DNA of 64,000 nucleotides from the NCBI RefSeq assembly GCF_008974145.1, contig NZ_BJKP01000014.1:28421-92420 (forward strand), written 5' to 3'. Numbering within the stretch: the first letter of the stretch is position 1; each line of letters opens with the position of its first letter. Origin of the DNA: Microcystis aeruginosa NIES-4325 (GTDB lineage: Bacteria > Cyanobacteriota > Cyanobacteriia > Cyanobacteriales > Microcystaceae). Under the pieces are notes generated by a model. It saw only the letters and a list, made by a program, of their open reading frames with translations, did not search any database and was not told the DNA's origin. Shown in pieces: positions 36,459 through 48,038 of the stretch. Made by a program: the position numbers and the translations under genes.

Positions 36459-37715
36459 ATGATCTTCTCCTCCCCCTCCCGGACTCCCCTTAGTGATGAT
36501 TTTATTGCCCTCTGTCAAGTGCAGATGGAACTTTTGCGGGATCAAATGGAAGCGGACAGAAGTGCGGTTTATTTAACAGAACCTTTATCGAGTAATTTAA
36601 TTCCAGTTGTTGTTTATCCGCCATTTAATCCCCCTTCTCCCCAAAAAAAACGGCTTTCCTTACAACCAGGTCAGCCAGCAGCAGACTTGTTAACTGCGGT
36701 TAAGTTAGAAGATTTATCCCACCTCTGGAGTAATCAGGAGACCGTCAGCGGTCATCGCTTGTTTTTACCCTTAATGTATGAAGAGGGCATGATCGGATTA
36801 TTGGTGACAACTAGAGAAAAACGACCTTGGCAAAGTTGGGAATTAACCCAGATGAAAAAAATCACCCAAACCCTCGCTTTAGCCTGTGTACTCGATCGCC
36901 AATTGGCAGAAGAACGTTATTATCGACAATGGCAACGTCAGCGCCTCGATACCTTTCTCCATCAAATCCGCAATCCCCTTACCGCTTTAAAAACCTTTGG
37001 TAAACTTCTACTCAAAAGGCTTTTAGCCGAAGAAGGCAACGATCCCGCCATTGCTGGTATCCTGAGAGAAAGCGATCGAGTTCGGGACTTAATTGCCGAA
37101 TTTGAGGCACAAATTCAGCAAGAAAGCGAAAATTACCCCACTGTCGATATTCCTCTCCTGCAAGCGCAATCTTCCCCCACCGCCTTTCTCTTACCTGCTG
37201 GCAGCACTCAGCTAACTCTGATCGATCTCCATGATCTTCTCGATCCGCTGCTCCTTTCGGCCCAGGCTGTAGCCAAAGAGAGAAATATCAGTCTAGAAAC
37301 GATTCACGGGGAAGATGTACCACTTATTTGCGCCAATATCCTCAGTTTGCGGGAAGTATTCAGCAATTTAATTGATAATGCCCTCAAATACACTCCTGCC
37401 GGCGGAAAAGTCACCGTCGAGGTAAAAAATGTTAAGAATAGTGTAGAAATTGTTTTTAAAGACACGGGTTATGGTATTGCAAGGAGCGATCAAGAAAGAA
37501 TTTTTCAACGTCACTACCGGGGAGTGCAAGCAGGGGGAAATATACCTGGTACAGGATTAGGTTTAGCGATCGCCAAAGAATTAATTACCAGCATGGGGGG
37601 GACGATTGAATTTATCAGTCCCAATCCCGAGCAAACAAGTTCCCTCTACCCCGGCACAGTTTTTCGGGTTAGTATGCCAGTTATAGCCGATGATAACCTC
37701 AATATGGGAAGATGA
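36459..37715 (+). CDS. Sensor histidine kinase with GAF domain (Hik2/CSK-like)
   Basis: The 418-residue soluble kinase has an N-terminal GAF-type sensor (about 15-150), a dimerisation/phosphoacceptor helix with His168 in FLHQIRNPLTALKTFGKLLLKRL, and an ATPase domain with N box NLIDNALKYTP, G1 DTGYGIA and G2 GTGLGLAIAKELI. It has no transmembrane segment. Domain order and the H-box wording resemble cyanobacterial Hik2, the ancestor of the chloroplast sensor kinase that reports redox state; this assignment is an inference. No response regulator gene is adjacent. The 2-gene spacing to the EbsA-like gene is 120 bp. Confidence 0.9.
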   Translation: MIFSSPSRTPLSDDFIALCQVQMELLRDQMEADRSAVYLTEPLSSNLIPVVVYPPFNPPSPQKKRLSLQPGQPAADLLTAVKLEDLSHLWSNQETVSGHRLFLPLMYEEGMIGLLVTTREKRPWQSWELTQMKKITQTLALACVLDRQLAEERYYRQWQRQRLDTFLHQIRNPLTALKTFGKLLLKRLLAEEGNDPAIAGILRESDRVRDLIAEFEAQIQQESENYPTVDIPLLQAQSSPTAFLLPAGSTQLTLIDLHDLLDPLLLSAQAVAKERNISLETIHGEDVPLICANILSLREVFSNLIDNALKYTPAGGKVTVEVKNVKNSVEIVFKDTGYGIARSDQERIFQRHYRGVQAGGNIPGTGLGLAIAKELITSMGGTIEFISPNPEQTSSLYPGTVFRVSMPVIADDNLNMGR

Positions 37716-37835
37716 TCTAGCCCGTAAATTCTGCCGATTTTCTTGATCGGGAGATTACCTGGGCAAGGGGTTAAAATATATTGAAAATATCAGTGTCAAT
37801 GGTAACTTGGCTGTGAACCAAAGAATTAACTAATT

Positions 37836-38213
37836 ATGCCAACTATCGAACAATTAGAACCCGCTAATAAGTCCGATGTGCTAGTATATATGCCCTACTA
37901 TGCCAAGGATAAACATAGTATGCTGCCCTATGCGATCGCTTTGTATCAAGGAGGATCTTTAGAAGGTCGTCGTCGCATAGAAAACAGTGAAGGGATTCCC
38001 TTTGTGGCCTCTTGGTATGTATCAAAATTGCCCTCGGAATTGACCCGTTGTCGTTTACAATTTGAAGGACAGGCCGACCTAAGCTATGAGATGACGATTA
38101 TTAACGCCGAGTTGATCGAATATCTCATCGATGCGATTAAAACCTTTAAGCAGCTAGGTTCGGCCGACTTTTCGCAGGGATTTTATCGGAAACTGCTGCG
38201 ATTTGAAGAATAA
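37836..38213 (+). CDS. EbsA-like type IV pilus biogenesis protein
   Basis: The 125-residue soluble protein reads VLVYMPYYAKDKHSMLPYAI, YQGGSLEGRRRIENSEGIPF, SWYVSKLPSELTRCRLQF and ends FSQGFYRKLLRFEE. I recognise this as the conserved cyanobacterial family annotated as EbsA, which in Synechococcus elongatus forms part of the pilus assembly and secretion apparatus that suppresses biofilm. The assignment is from memory of the family, not a search. It lies 35 bp before the BioD/DRTGG gene, so the two are probably co-transcribed. Confidence 0.65.
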   Translation: MPTIEQLEPANKSDVLVYMPYYAKDKHSMLPYAIALYQGGSLEGRRRIENSEGIPFVASWYVSKLPSELTRCRLQFEGQADLSYEMTIINAELIEYLIDAIKTFKQLGSADFSQGFYRKLLRFEE

Positions 38214-38248
38214 AAGTCGGGATTTTACGGGTTAAAAAGGAGCAAATC

Positions 38249-39325
38249 GTGGCGAAATCAGCCAAATCTATACTTATCTCTTCCCTAGAACCCCTCAGTG
38301 GTAAATCGGGAACTGTCGTCGGTTTAGCGCATCTCTTGCGGCAAAAAGGACTAGAGATAAGTTACGGCAAACCAGTGGGCAATTGTCCGGGATACGTCGA
38401 TGGGCAATTGGTCGATGAGGATGTAGAATTTATTCGGCAATTACTAGAATTATCCCCCGATCAGCTGCGTTTACCCCTGATCTATACTGATGGGGATTCC
38501 GTTGCTAAACGTCTGCAAGGTGTAGATCAACAGGACTACGGCAATATTCTTGCTGGTTATCTCGATCGAGTTAACAGTGATATTATCCTCCTCGAAGGAC
38601 CCGGGACACTCTGGGAAGGCAGTATTTTTCAGTTATCGATGGGGGAGATGGCCAAAATTCTCCAGACTCCAATCCTATTGGTGGCCCGCTATAGTTCTCC
38701 CCTAATTGCCGAGAGTCTGCTGAAAGCAAGAGAGGAATTAAATAATCAGCTGCTGGGGGTAGTGATTAGTGATATCCCGGCCGATGATTGGGAGGAAGTA
38801 CAATCTCTCCTGAAACCCTATCTGGCCCGCCAAGGAGTGGAAGTTTTAGGACTGTTACCCGCTAGTAAACTGCTGCGCAGTATTAGTGTTCGGGAAATTG
38901 TCCATCTTTTGGGGGCAAAAGTATTATGTCGGCCCGATCGTTTAGATTGGATGGTAGAAAGTTTAGCGATCGGGGCGATGAATGTCAACGCCGCTTTAGA
39001 ATATTTTCGTAAGGGGGAAAATATGGCCGTGATTACAGGGGGCGATCGCACAGACCTCCAGTTAGCTGCCCTAGAAACTTCCACCACCTGTTTAATCTTA
39101 ACCGGTTCCATCTCTCCAGAGCCTCTGATTCTAGGCCGGGCCGAGGATTTAGAAGTACCGATTCTCTCGGTAAATTTAGATACTCTCACCACCGTGGAAA
39201 TCGTCGATCAGGCCTTCGGGAAGATTCGCTTACAGGAACAGGTAAAAGTCGCTTGTATTCGACAATTAATGGAGGAACATTTCCAGATTGATCGCCTGTT
39301 AGAAAAGTTAACAATAGGGGCGTAA
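38249..39325 (+). CDS. BioD-like/DRTGG-domain protein (phosphotransacetylase family N-terminal type)
   Basis: The 358-residue protein has an N-terminal P-loop domain of the dethiobiotin synthetase/CobQ class (ILISSLEPLSGKSGTVVGLAHLL) and a C-terminal DRTGG domain: MAVITGGDRTDLQLAALE. The same pair of domains precedes the catalytic domain in long phosphotransacetylases, but the acetyltransferase domain is absent here, so a regulatory or nucleotide-sensing role is more likely than enzyme activity. It is followed 22 bp later by the ABC exporter gene. Confidence 0.82.
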   Translation: MAKSAKSILISSLEPLSGKSGTVVGLAHLLRQKGLEISYGKPVGNCPGYVDGQLVDEDVEFIRQLLELSPDQLRLPLIYTDGDSVAKRLQGVDQQDYGNILAGYLDRVNSDIILLEGPGTLWEGSIFQLSMGEMAKILQTPILLVARYSSPLIAESLLKAREELNNQLLGVVISDIPADDWEEVQSLLKPYLARQGVEVLGLLPASKLLRSISVREIVHLLGAKVLCRPDRLDWMVESLAIGAMNVNAALEYFRKGENMAVITGGDRTDLQLAALETSTTCLILTGSISPEPLILGRAEDLEVPILSVNLDTLTTVEIVDQAFGKIRLQEQVKVACIRQLMEEHFQIDRLLEKLTIGA

Positions 39326-39347
39326 TTTCTCCCCAGCTGCCGAGAAT

Positions 39348-41162
39348 ATGACTCCATCATCCCCCCCTGTGTCCCCTCCGATCAAAGAAAATGACTGGAG
39401 CTTATTATTAAGATTACTTCCCTACGCAAAAAAGCAAAAAGCCCTGCTATTTTGGTCATTAATACTTCTTTTTCCCCTCTCTCTCACGGGGGCAATCCAA
39501 CCCTTAATTATCGGTCAAGCGGTCTCCCTTTTGCAAAAGGAACAAACTTGGGATTTTTTGGCTCAAATGCCCTTAATGGCAGCCATCAATACCCTAATTA
39601 TTATTCTCTCGGCTGCGATTATTTTACGACTGATTTTAGGGACAATGCAAGGTTATCTAGTGCAGAAAGTCGGTCAGTCAATTACTGCTAATGTTCGGGA
39701 AGATTTATTTACCCATGTTACCTCCCTTTCCTCCAGTTTTTTTGATCGCTCTCCCGTAGGACGTTTAGTCACCCGTTTAACCAGTGATGTGGAAGCATTA
39801 GGAGAAGTTTTTGCCAGTGGGGCGATCGGAGTTGTCAGTGATTTGGTCAATATTTTAGTTATTATCATCACCATGTTTACCCTGCAATGGCAATTAGCTC
39901 TATTGTTGGTGTTGATGTTATTTCCCGTCACCGCTTTAATTATCTTTTTTCAAAAACAATACCGCATCGCTAACTATCAAGTACGCGAGGAATTATCAAA
40001 ACTTAATGCCCAATTACAGGAAAATGTAGTCGGAGTTAATATTGTTCAATTATTTCGCCGCGAACGCTTTAACGCTGAAATGTTTCGCGCTACCAATATT
40101 AACTATCGTCAATCCCTAGATAAAACAATTTTTTATGATTCGGCTGTCTCAGCTACTTTGGAATGGATCGGATTAATTGCCGTGGCAGCAGTATTATGGT
40201 TAGGCGGTATTTTTATTCTCCAAAAAACCATCGATTTTGGTGTTTTATCAGCTTTTATTTTATTCTCTCAACGTCTCTTTAATCCCCTGCGTCAGTTTGC
40301 GGAAAAATTTACCATGTTTCAATCGGGTTTTACTGCTATTGAACGCATTGGGGAATTAATTAGTATTCCCATTGAAATCACTGATCCTAACAGTTCTAAA
40401 GAGCTTTATTTTCCAGAAAAACGGGAAACTGGCGAGATTATTTTTGAAAATGTTTGGTTTGGTTATAAACCCGATGAATATATTATCAAAGGTCTCAATT
40501 TTACCATTAATCCCCGGGAAAAAGTCGCTTTAGTCGGTCCCACCGGTGCGGGAAAAAGTTCGATTATTCGTCTTCTTTGTCGTCTTTACGAACCAAGTAA
40601 GGGCAGAATTCTAGTGGATGGTATCGATATCCGTTATCTTCCCCAAGCAGAATTAAGACGTTATATCGGTGTCATTCTCCAAGAAACTTTTCTCTTTGCT
40701 GGAGATGTTACACGCAATATTACTTTAGGGGAAAATTATGATTTTGAGCAGGTGAAGGCAGCGGCTAAATTAACTAATATTGATCACTTTATCGAGGAGT
40801 TACCCGATGGTTATCATACCCTTTTACGGGAACGGGGCGCAAATTTATCGGGAGGACAAAAACAATTACTCGCTTTTGCGAGAGTCGCTATTCGTAACCC
40901 CGAAATTCTAGTTTTAGATGAAGCTACCGCTAGTTTAGACGTGGGGACAGAAGTATTAATTCAAGAAGCTTTAGAACAGATTTTAGTCGATCGTACTGCT
41001 ATTATTATCGCCCATCGTCTCTCTACTATTCGCGATGTCGATCGAATTCTTGTCCTTAAACGCGGGGAATTAGTCGAATCGGGAACCCATGAAGATTTAT
41101 TAACCAAAGACGGCCTCTACGCTAGTTTATATAAACTGCAAATGTTAGGCACAGATATTTAA
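39348..41162 (+). CDS. ABC exporter, fused permease and ATP-binding protein
   Basis: The 604-residue half-transporter has six transmembrane helices in the first ~330 residues and a nucleotide-binding domain with Walker A GPTGAGKSS, signature LSGGQKQLLAFARV, Walker B ILVLDEATASLD and H-loop IIAHRLSTI. It would dimerise and export lipid or drug-like compounds (MsbA/LmrA type); the substrate is unknown. It starts 22 bp after the DRTGG gene on the same strand. Confidence 0.94.
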   Translation: MTPSSPPVSPPIKENDWSLLLRLLPYAKKQKALLFWSLILLFPLSLTGAIQPLIIGQAVSLLQKEQTWDFLAQMPLMAAINTLIIILSAAIILRLILGTMQGYLVQKVGQSITANVREDLFTHVTSLSSSFFDRSPVGRLVTRLTSDVEALGEVFASGAIGVVSDLVNILVIIITMFTLQWQLALLLVLMLFPVTALIIFFQKQYRIANYQVREELSKLNAQLQENVVGVNIVQLFRRERFNAEMFRATNINYRQSLDKTIFYDSAVSATLEWIGLIAVAAVLWLGGIFILQKTIDFGVLSAFILFSQRLFNPLRQFAEKFTMFQSGFTAIERIGELISIPIEITDPNSSKELYFPEKRETGEIIFENVWFGYKPDEYIIKGLNFTINPREKVALVGPTGAGKSSIIRLLCRLYEPSKGRILVDGIDIRYLPQAELRRYIGVILQETFLFAGDVTRNITLGENYDFEQVKAAAKLTNIDHFIEELPDGYHTLLRERGANLSGGQKQLLAFARVAIRNPEILVLDEATASLDVGTEVLIQEALEQILVDRTAIIIAHRLSTIRDVDRILVLKRGELVESGTHEDLLTKDGLYASLYKLQMLGTDI

Positions 41163-41261
41163 CAGTAGTCAGGATTCAGGAGACTCCGAGACAGGAGATT
41201 ATTTTTATTTATTCTTCCCACTTCCTAATTCATAATTCATAATTCCCACTCCCTTCCAAAA

Positions 41262-42701
41262 ATGCCTTCGCCAGAATCCGCTCCGCTCTTATCACAACTA
41301 CAAAGAAAAGTCAATAGTTTAGACGTACCATTTTATGCGCCAGGGCATAAGCAGGGGGAAGGAATCGGGGAGGATTTAAGTAATTTACTGGGAAAAAGCG
41401 TCTTTAAAGCCGATTTACCCGAATTACCCGACCTAGATAATTTGTTTGCCCCGACGGGAGTGATTAAAGAAGCGCAAATTTTAGCAGCCGAGACATTTGG
41501 GGCGGATAAAAGCTGGTTTTTGGTCAATGGCTCCAGTTGTGGCATTATTGCGGCGATTTTAGCCACTTGCGGCGAGGGAGATAAAATTATTTTGGCGAGA
41601 AATATTCATAAATCGGCGATTTCGGGCTTAATTCTCTCCGGAGCGCAGCCCATCTTTATCAATCCCGAATATAATCCCACTATCGATCTAAATTTAAATA
41701 TAACCCCCCAATCCCTCGAAAATGCCCTGAAACTCCATCCCGATGCCAAAGCGGTGATGGTAGTCTCTCCCACCTATCAAGGGGTTTGCTGTGACTTAGA
41801 AACTATCGCCCAGATTACCGATCACTATTCTATCCCGCTGCTCGTCGATGAGGCTCACGGGGCGCATTTTGCCTTTCATCCCGATTTACCCCCGGCTGCC
41901 CTGTCTCTCGGTGCTGATATGGCTATTCAGTCCACCCATAAGGTTTTAGGGGCATTAACTCAAGCATCGATGTTACACTTAAAAAGCGATCGCATTAGTT
42001 CCGAAAAAGTCGATCAAGCCTTACAATTAGTTCAAACCACTAGCCCTAGTTATTTGCTTCTCGCTTCCCTTGATAGTGCTAGAAAGCAAATGGCGACGCA
42101 AGGCCTAGATTTACTTAGCAAAACTCTCGATTTAGCCGCTACTGCCCGAAAAGAACTCGATAAAATCCCTAATATCTCTGTTTTAGACTTTCCCCATTCT
42201 ATCCCAGGTTGTCACCGGTTCGATCGCACCCGTTTAACGGTAATTGTCAAGGATTTTGGCTTAACTGGTTACGAAATAGACGATATTTTGCGAGAAAAAT
42301 ACGCTGTCACCGCAGAATTACCGACTTTAAGCCAACTTACTTTTATTATCTCCATCGGCAACCATCGCGAACACATTAATCGCCTCATTACTGCTTTTCA
42401 ATGCCTTCAATCTCCTTCCTCTACCAGTTTACCCCCCACTCCTGCCCCAGTCACGGGAAATTTAGCTATTTCTCCTAGAAAGGCTTTTTTTGCCCCTACA
42501 GAGACAGTATCCCGGAAAAATGCCCTCGATCGTCTTAGTGCTGATGTTATCTGTCCCTATCCCCCCGGTATTCCCGTTTTGATGCCGGGTGAGTTAATTT
42601 CTCAGCAAGTCCTCGACTATATGCAAACTATTTTAGACCTCGGTGGCACGATTACTGGCGGCAATGATGACAATTTAGCCTCTTTCAGGGTTTTAAAGTA
42701 A
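41262..42701 (+). CDS. Orn/Lys/Arg decarboxylase family PLP enzyme
   Basis: The 479-residue enzyme belongs to the fold I basic amino acid decarboxylases (short form, without the N-terminal wing domain). FYAPGHKQGEG and LVDEAHGAHFAFHPDLP are family blocks; the PLP-binding lysine is Lys227 in IQSTHKVLGAL. A C-terminal domain contains PPGIPVLMPGE. Cyanobacterial relatives are annotated as lysine or arginine decarboxylases that make polyamine precursors; the substrate is not predictable by eye. Its 3' end overlaps the 3' end of the convergent kinase gene by 9 bp. Confidence 0.9.
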   Translation: MPSPESAPLLSQLQRKVNSLDVPFYAPGHKQGEGIGEDLSNLLGKSVFKADLPELPDLDNLFAPTGVIKEAQILAAETFGADKSWFLVNGSSCGIIAAILATCGEGDKIILARNIHKSAISGLILSGAQPIFINPEYNPTIDLNLNITPQSLENALKLHPDAKAVMVVSPTYQGVCCDLETIAQITDHYSIPLLVDEAHGAHFAFHPDLPPAALSLGADMAIQSTHKVLGALTQASMLHLKSDRISSEKVDQALQLVQTTSPSYLLLASLDSARKQMATQGLDLLSKTLDLAATARKELDKIPNISVLDFPHSIPGCHRFDRTRLTVIVKDFGLTGYEIDDILREKYAVTAELPTLSQLTFIISIGNHREHINRLITAFQCLQSPSSTSLPPTPAPVTGNLAISPRKAFFAPTETVSRKNALDRLSADVICPYPPGIPVLMPGELISQQVLDYMQTILDLGGTITGGNDDNLASFRVLK

Positions 42702-44084
42702 TCGCAAAATTATCTGATATATTAACCGGAAAAAGGCGGTAATAGCAATTGCTCCGATGGCTGCCATCACGGCAATGATAGCAATTTCAGGAAAACTTAG
42801 AGTTCCTTGTAGTTGCGGAGTTAACAGGAAGGCGAGGGTAATTGCCGCTAGAATCGGCAAATCTTTCCCTTCAATCACTTTTTTAAATAATGCCAAAACT
42901 AAGCCACCTAAGATCATAAAGGCGATGACAATTCCTGCCGAGGGGACTAAACTATTTAAGGCAATTACTAATAATGTCCCTTCAAATCCTGTAAAGGCAG
43001 CATTAGCGAAAGTTTCCCCAAGAGAAAAGCGGGAAGTTTTTCTAATCACTGGGGAAGCTGGAGTAGATGGTGAAGCTGGAGTAGATGGTGAAGCTGGAGT
43101 AGATGGTGAAGCTGGAGTAGATGGTGAAGGTGTATTTAAAGCGGTTAAAACTTCTCCACAGGATTGAAATCTATCCAGGGGATTTGCTAGTAACATTTTA
43201 TTGAATAATCGTGCTAAATCTGCACTGATGTTCGGGGCATAATTTTGCCAATTCCAGACCTGTTTTTGTGGATCGTATAGCTCGTCAGGATCGCGATTAG
43301 TTAAGAGCATAACACAGGTGGCTGCTAGGGCATATAAATCCGTGGCTGCCGATACCTGATTGCCTAATTGTTGTTCGGGCGGAGCAAATCCGGCTGAATA
43401 AATTGTTGTGGATTTCTCTTGTGTATTATTGGGATTATTGGTAGCCTGTTTTACTGCCCCAAAATCGAGTAAATAGAGGCGGCCATTTTTGGCTCGCATG
43501 ATATTAGATGGTTTTATATCCCGGTGAATGGAACCATTTTCATGGATAAATTTGAGGATAAGAAGTAGTTCTTTGAGAAGGTTTTTAACTTCACTTTCTT
43601 GAAAGGGTTTTTGTTGTTGTTGGAGAATTTCTTCTAGGTTTTTACCGTCGATATATTCCTGGGCTAGATAGAAAAATTGCTCTTCTTCTCCCGTTAATTG
43701 ATTCTTGACTTTTAAAGGGAAAAAAGCGTAGAGATCGGGGATTTGGGGATTTTCTCTTCCTAAATCTTCTAAAACCCGCGCTTCTTGAAAAAATAAGTTT
43801 TTCGCTTTTTCTAAAGCTTGCGGACTTAAATTACCGGAAGGTTGAAATTGTTTGATTACACATTTAGCTTTTTTGGGACTATAACGATCTACTGCTAAAA
43901 ATGCCGCCCCAAATCCCCCTTGTCCTAATAGACGTTCTGGCAAATAACGTCCCCCCAAAATTAATGGCATCCCGCAAGTAATACAATATTTCTGCTCGAT
44001 CGAGGTTAAGCGATTGCTATCGTCTAGGTCTAGGCACTGATTACGCGGTCTCGGACAGTGGGGACGCGTACAAATAACTTCCAT
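42693..44084 (-). CDS. Ser/Thr protein kinase with zinc-ribbon N-terminus and membrane tail
   Basis: The ATG at 44084 is preferred over 44132 because it gives MEVICTRPHCPRPRNQ, the usual start of this cyanobacterial kinase group. Paired cysteines (CTRPHC and CITCGMP) suggest a zinc ribbon. The kinase domain has an ATP loop LGQGGFGAAFLAVD, catalytic HRDIKPSN, LLDFGAVKQ and an APPEQ site. Four ASPSTP repeats form a linker, followed by ~100 residues with three or four transmembrane helices. It is therefore membrane-bound; substrates are unknown. Confidence 0.92.
   Translation of the reverse strand: MEVICTRPHCPRPRNQCLDLDDSNRLTSIEQKYCITCGMPLILGGRYLPERLLGQGGFGAAFLAVDRYSPKKAKCVIKQFQPSGNLSPQALEKAKNLFFQEARVLEDLGRENPQIPDLYAFFPLKVKNQLTGEEEQFFYLAQEYIDGKNLEEILQQQQKPFQESEVKNLLKELLLILKFIHENGSIHRDIKPSNIMRAKNGRLYLLDFGAVKQATNNPNNTQEKSTTIYSAGFAPPEQQLGNQVSAATDLYALAATCVMLLTNRDPDELYDPQKQVWNWQNYAPNISADLARLFNKMLLANPLDRFQSCGEVLTALNTPSPSTPASPSTPASPSTPASPSTPASPVIRKTSRFSLGETFANAAFTGFEGTLLVIALNSLVPSAGIVIAFMILGGLVLALFKKVIEGKDLPILAAITLAFLLTPQLQGTLSFPEIAIIAVMAAIGAIAITAFFRLIYQIILRLL
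43054..43125 (-). repeat. Four exact 18-bp repeats coding the kinase linker
   Basis: GAAGCTGGAGTAGATGGT occurs four times in a row. On the coding strand it encodes a six-residue SPSTPA repeat that separates the kinase domain from the membrane tail. Confidence 0.95.
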
Positions 44085-44314
44085 AGTCACCGTTTCCCGT
44101 GGTACTGCTCTTAGTTTAGCTACTACCAGCAATTCGGGTTAAAATTTTTGTTCTTAAGAAAGAGTTAAAAAGAGGGTTGGTAGGCCGACACGGATTCCCA
44201 TTATACTACAAGGTTAGCAGAAATTTTGGATTTTGTCAAGTCTTTGGCCGAAAAAAATTCAGCCAGATCTAGCGGTTATCTTAATGGTGGGGCGGGAAGT
44301 CTTGGCACTTTTCC

Positions 44315-44668
44315 TTAGTTGAAAGAGCGGGCCAGACGACTAACCCCGGTGTGTAATAACTGTTCCAAGCTTTGGCGATCGCTAATGGCTTGAAAATTGA
44401 TCACAAAACAGGTTAAACCCAGTCCAAAGAGAATAAAAGTGGGGGCCATCACCACACCAATCATTAACCAAGTGGCGACGTGGAGAAACATGGTGACAGC
44501 GAACAACAAAGCTAGGGAAGCAATGGGGAAGATTTGACGGGTAGGACGACCAAAATAGAGAAAAAGAACCGTTAAAAGGGTGGTTAATAAGTTAGCGGGT
44601 ACTAAAAAGGCACAAATCGAGACGCAATAGTGGCGAGAAAATTCAGCGAGAGTATTAAAATCTATCAT
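44315..44668 (-). CDS. Small membrane protein, conserved hypothetical
   Basis: The 117-residue protein has three transmembrane segments (about 15-40, 47-65, 66-93) and a polar C-terminus ISDRQSLEQLLHTGVSRLARS. No named domain is recognised. It is a single gene on the minus strand, divergent from pyrG and 650 bp from the kinase gene. Confidence 0.65.
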   Translation of the reverse strand: MIDFNTLAEFSRHYCVSICAFLVPANLLTTLLTVLFLYFGRPTRQIFPIASLALLFAVTMFLHVATWLMIGVVMAPTFILFGLGLTCFVINFQAISDRQSLEQLLHTGVSRLARSFN

Positions 44669-44749
44669 GAATAGTAGTTGACAATTCCCTGAGTCTTAGT
44701 ACCCTCGATTGTAGCGGAAAATTTAGATGATCGGGATGAAGGTGAGTGA

Positions 44750-46573
<1,824 letters not shown>

Positions 46574-46595
46574 GGTTTGCTGGTTCTATTGGCTC

Positions 46596-46630
46596 AAAAC
46601 CGGTTTTTTTGGGGGGAAACCCCCGAAAAT
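46596..46630. terminator. GC-rich hairpin between pyrG and the ferredoxin gene
   Basis: CGGTTTTTTTGGGGG, a GAAA loop, then CCCCCGAAAATTTCG. It lies between convergent genes and could end transcription in both directions. Confidence 0.55.
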
Positions 46631-46654
46631 TTCGCATCTTAACCCCAGTTTGGC

Positions 46655-46972
46655 CTAGGGTTTTCCGAATTGACGTTGATAAACCACTTCTTCCTTGCCG
46701 GATTCCAGTTTAATATCGGAGCGAGGATAGGCCACACATAACAAAGCATAGCCTTCTTTTTGCAGGTCGGGGGATAATCCCATGCCCTCTCCTTGTTCGA
46801 CGCTACCCTGGGAAAGTTGAGCGGCGCAGGTAGTACATACGCCCGCATTGCAAGAACTGGGTAAGTCAATCCCCGCATCGTAGGCCGCTTGTAGTATAGT
46901 TTGATCTTCCCTAACTTCGATCGTTTGTGTTGTTCCTAAATGAGAAATTTCTACTTTGTAGGTTGTGGTCAT
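46655..46972 (-). CDS. Plant-type [2Fe-2S] ferredoxin
   Basis: The 105-residue ferredoxin has the cluster ligands in SSCNAGVCTTCA (Cys-x4-Cys-x2-Cys) and a fourth Cys in ALLCVAYPRSD. It carries electrons from photosystem I or other donors to soluble enzymes. It is not the most abundant type (PetF): a few residues differ and a C-terminal extension VVYQRQFGKP is present, so it is one of the alternative ferredoxins. Confidence 0.92.
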   Translation of the reverse strand: MTTTYKVEISHLGTTQTIEVREDQTILQAAYDAGIDLPSSCNAGVCTTCAAQLSQGSVEQGEGMGLSPDLQKEGYALLCVAYPRSDIKLESGKEEVVYQRQFGKP

Positions 46973-47152
46973 AGCTAATGAATGATACTTTGAACGTCAC
47001 CTATTTTATCATTCTAGATTGCGGATATAGGAGAGAGGGGGGAAATCTTTACCTAATCAGATTTTCATCAGTCGGCAGATAATTGACTGTCATAAAAGAT
47101 GGTAAAATCCTCAAAAGTAGTAACTTTTGCTGGCAATTTGCCCTGTAGTTAA

Positions 47153-47184
47153 AACAAACAAAAGAGAGAAATAAATTCTCTCTT
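47153..47184 (-). terminator. Terminator of the 67-aa membrane protein gene
   Basis: On the minus strand the stem AGAGAGAA/TTCTCTCT is followed by TTTGTTTGTTTT. Confidence 0.65.
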
Positions 47185-47233
47185 CCGCTCATGAAAATTA
47201 TGCCAATTTTTCCATAACCGAGGGGAATTTATT

Positions 47234-47437
47234 CTATTTGTAATTGGCTCTGGTGTCTTTAACTGCCGCCCAAAAAAATAGGGCTGTTAATGGTATGCTT
47301 GCCGCTAGAATTAGGCCAGTGGTGGCATTGCCTAAATCCGGTTCTCCCGAACTAATTTCAAAGACACAACCCACACCAGCGATCGCTGCAATACAGGATA
47401 ATAACAATAAAACGCCGCTTTTCGGGGTCATCTTCAC
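47234..47437 (-). CDS. Small membrane protein, 67 aa
   Basis: This short protein has two transmembrane segments (about 8-27 and 39-58) joined by EISSGEPDLGNATTG. No named family is recognised, but coding structure and a terminator support it. It is 25 bp downstream of def on the same strand and could be co-transcribed. Confidence 0.65.
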   Translation of the reverse strand: MKMTPKSGVLLLLSCIAAIAGVGCVFEISSGEPDLGNATTGLILAASIPLTALFFWAAVKDTRANYK

Positions 47438-47462
47438 TCCTCACCTAAATTAACTAATACCT

Positions 47463-48038
47463 TTATTTTGTCACTTTCTCGACGGGTTTCACCGCTTGCA
47501 CGGAAAAACCGTGTTTTTTTAATTCTTCATTGAGTGCCAAATCGTTATCTACTCTGTCCACGAACATGACACCATTAAGATGATCCATTTCGTGTTGAAT
47601 TACCCGCGCTAGTAAACCGTTAGCTTGCAGTTTTCGCGGTTTCCCCTGTTCATCTTTATAACTCACTTCGATCGCTTGGGGACGGATGACATCTAAAAAC
47701 ACATCGGGAATACTCAAACAACCCTCTTCCGCTTTGCACAATTCCCGACTATAACCGATAATTTGGGGATTAATCAGAATTAAGGGCGGATTTTCTGGTT
47801 TATCGGGTTCACAATCGATGACAATCAATTGTTTATTGACTGCCACTTGGGGGGCTGCTAATCCGATACCATTGGCACTATACATAGTTTGCAGCATTTC
47901 TTTGGCTAATTGGCGAATGCTGTCATCGACTTTAGCAATCCGCTTGGCCGGTTGACGCAGGACTCGATCGCCGAGATAATGCAGTTCTAAAGGGGGTTTT
48001 TCTAATTTGCGTTTTTCTACGGTAATAGTGGCGCTCAT
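47463..48038 (-). CDS. def: Peptide deformylase
   Basis: The 191-residue metalloenzyme removes formyl groups from new proteins. All three motifs are present: GIGLAAPQV, EEGCLSIPDV with the metal-binding Cys, and QHEMDHLNGVMF with the two His ligands. Length and N-terminal extension fit cyanobacterial PDFs. Confidence 0.97.
   Translation of the reverse strand: MSATITVEKRKLEKPPLELHYLGDRVLRQPAKRIAKVDDSIRQLAKEMLQTMYSANGIGLAAPQVAVNKQLIVIDCEPDKPENPPLILINPQIIGYSRELCKAEEGCLSIPDVFLDVIRPQAIEVSYKDEQGKPRKLQANGLLARVIQHEMDHLNGVMFVDRVDNDLALNEELKKHGFSVQAVKPVEKVTK

Noticed and set aside
43054..43125. Possible CRISPR-like array
   Set aside because: Four 18-bp units without spacers lie in frame inside a kinase gene.
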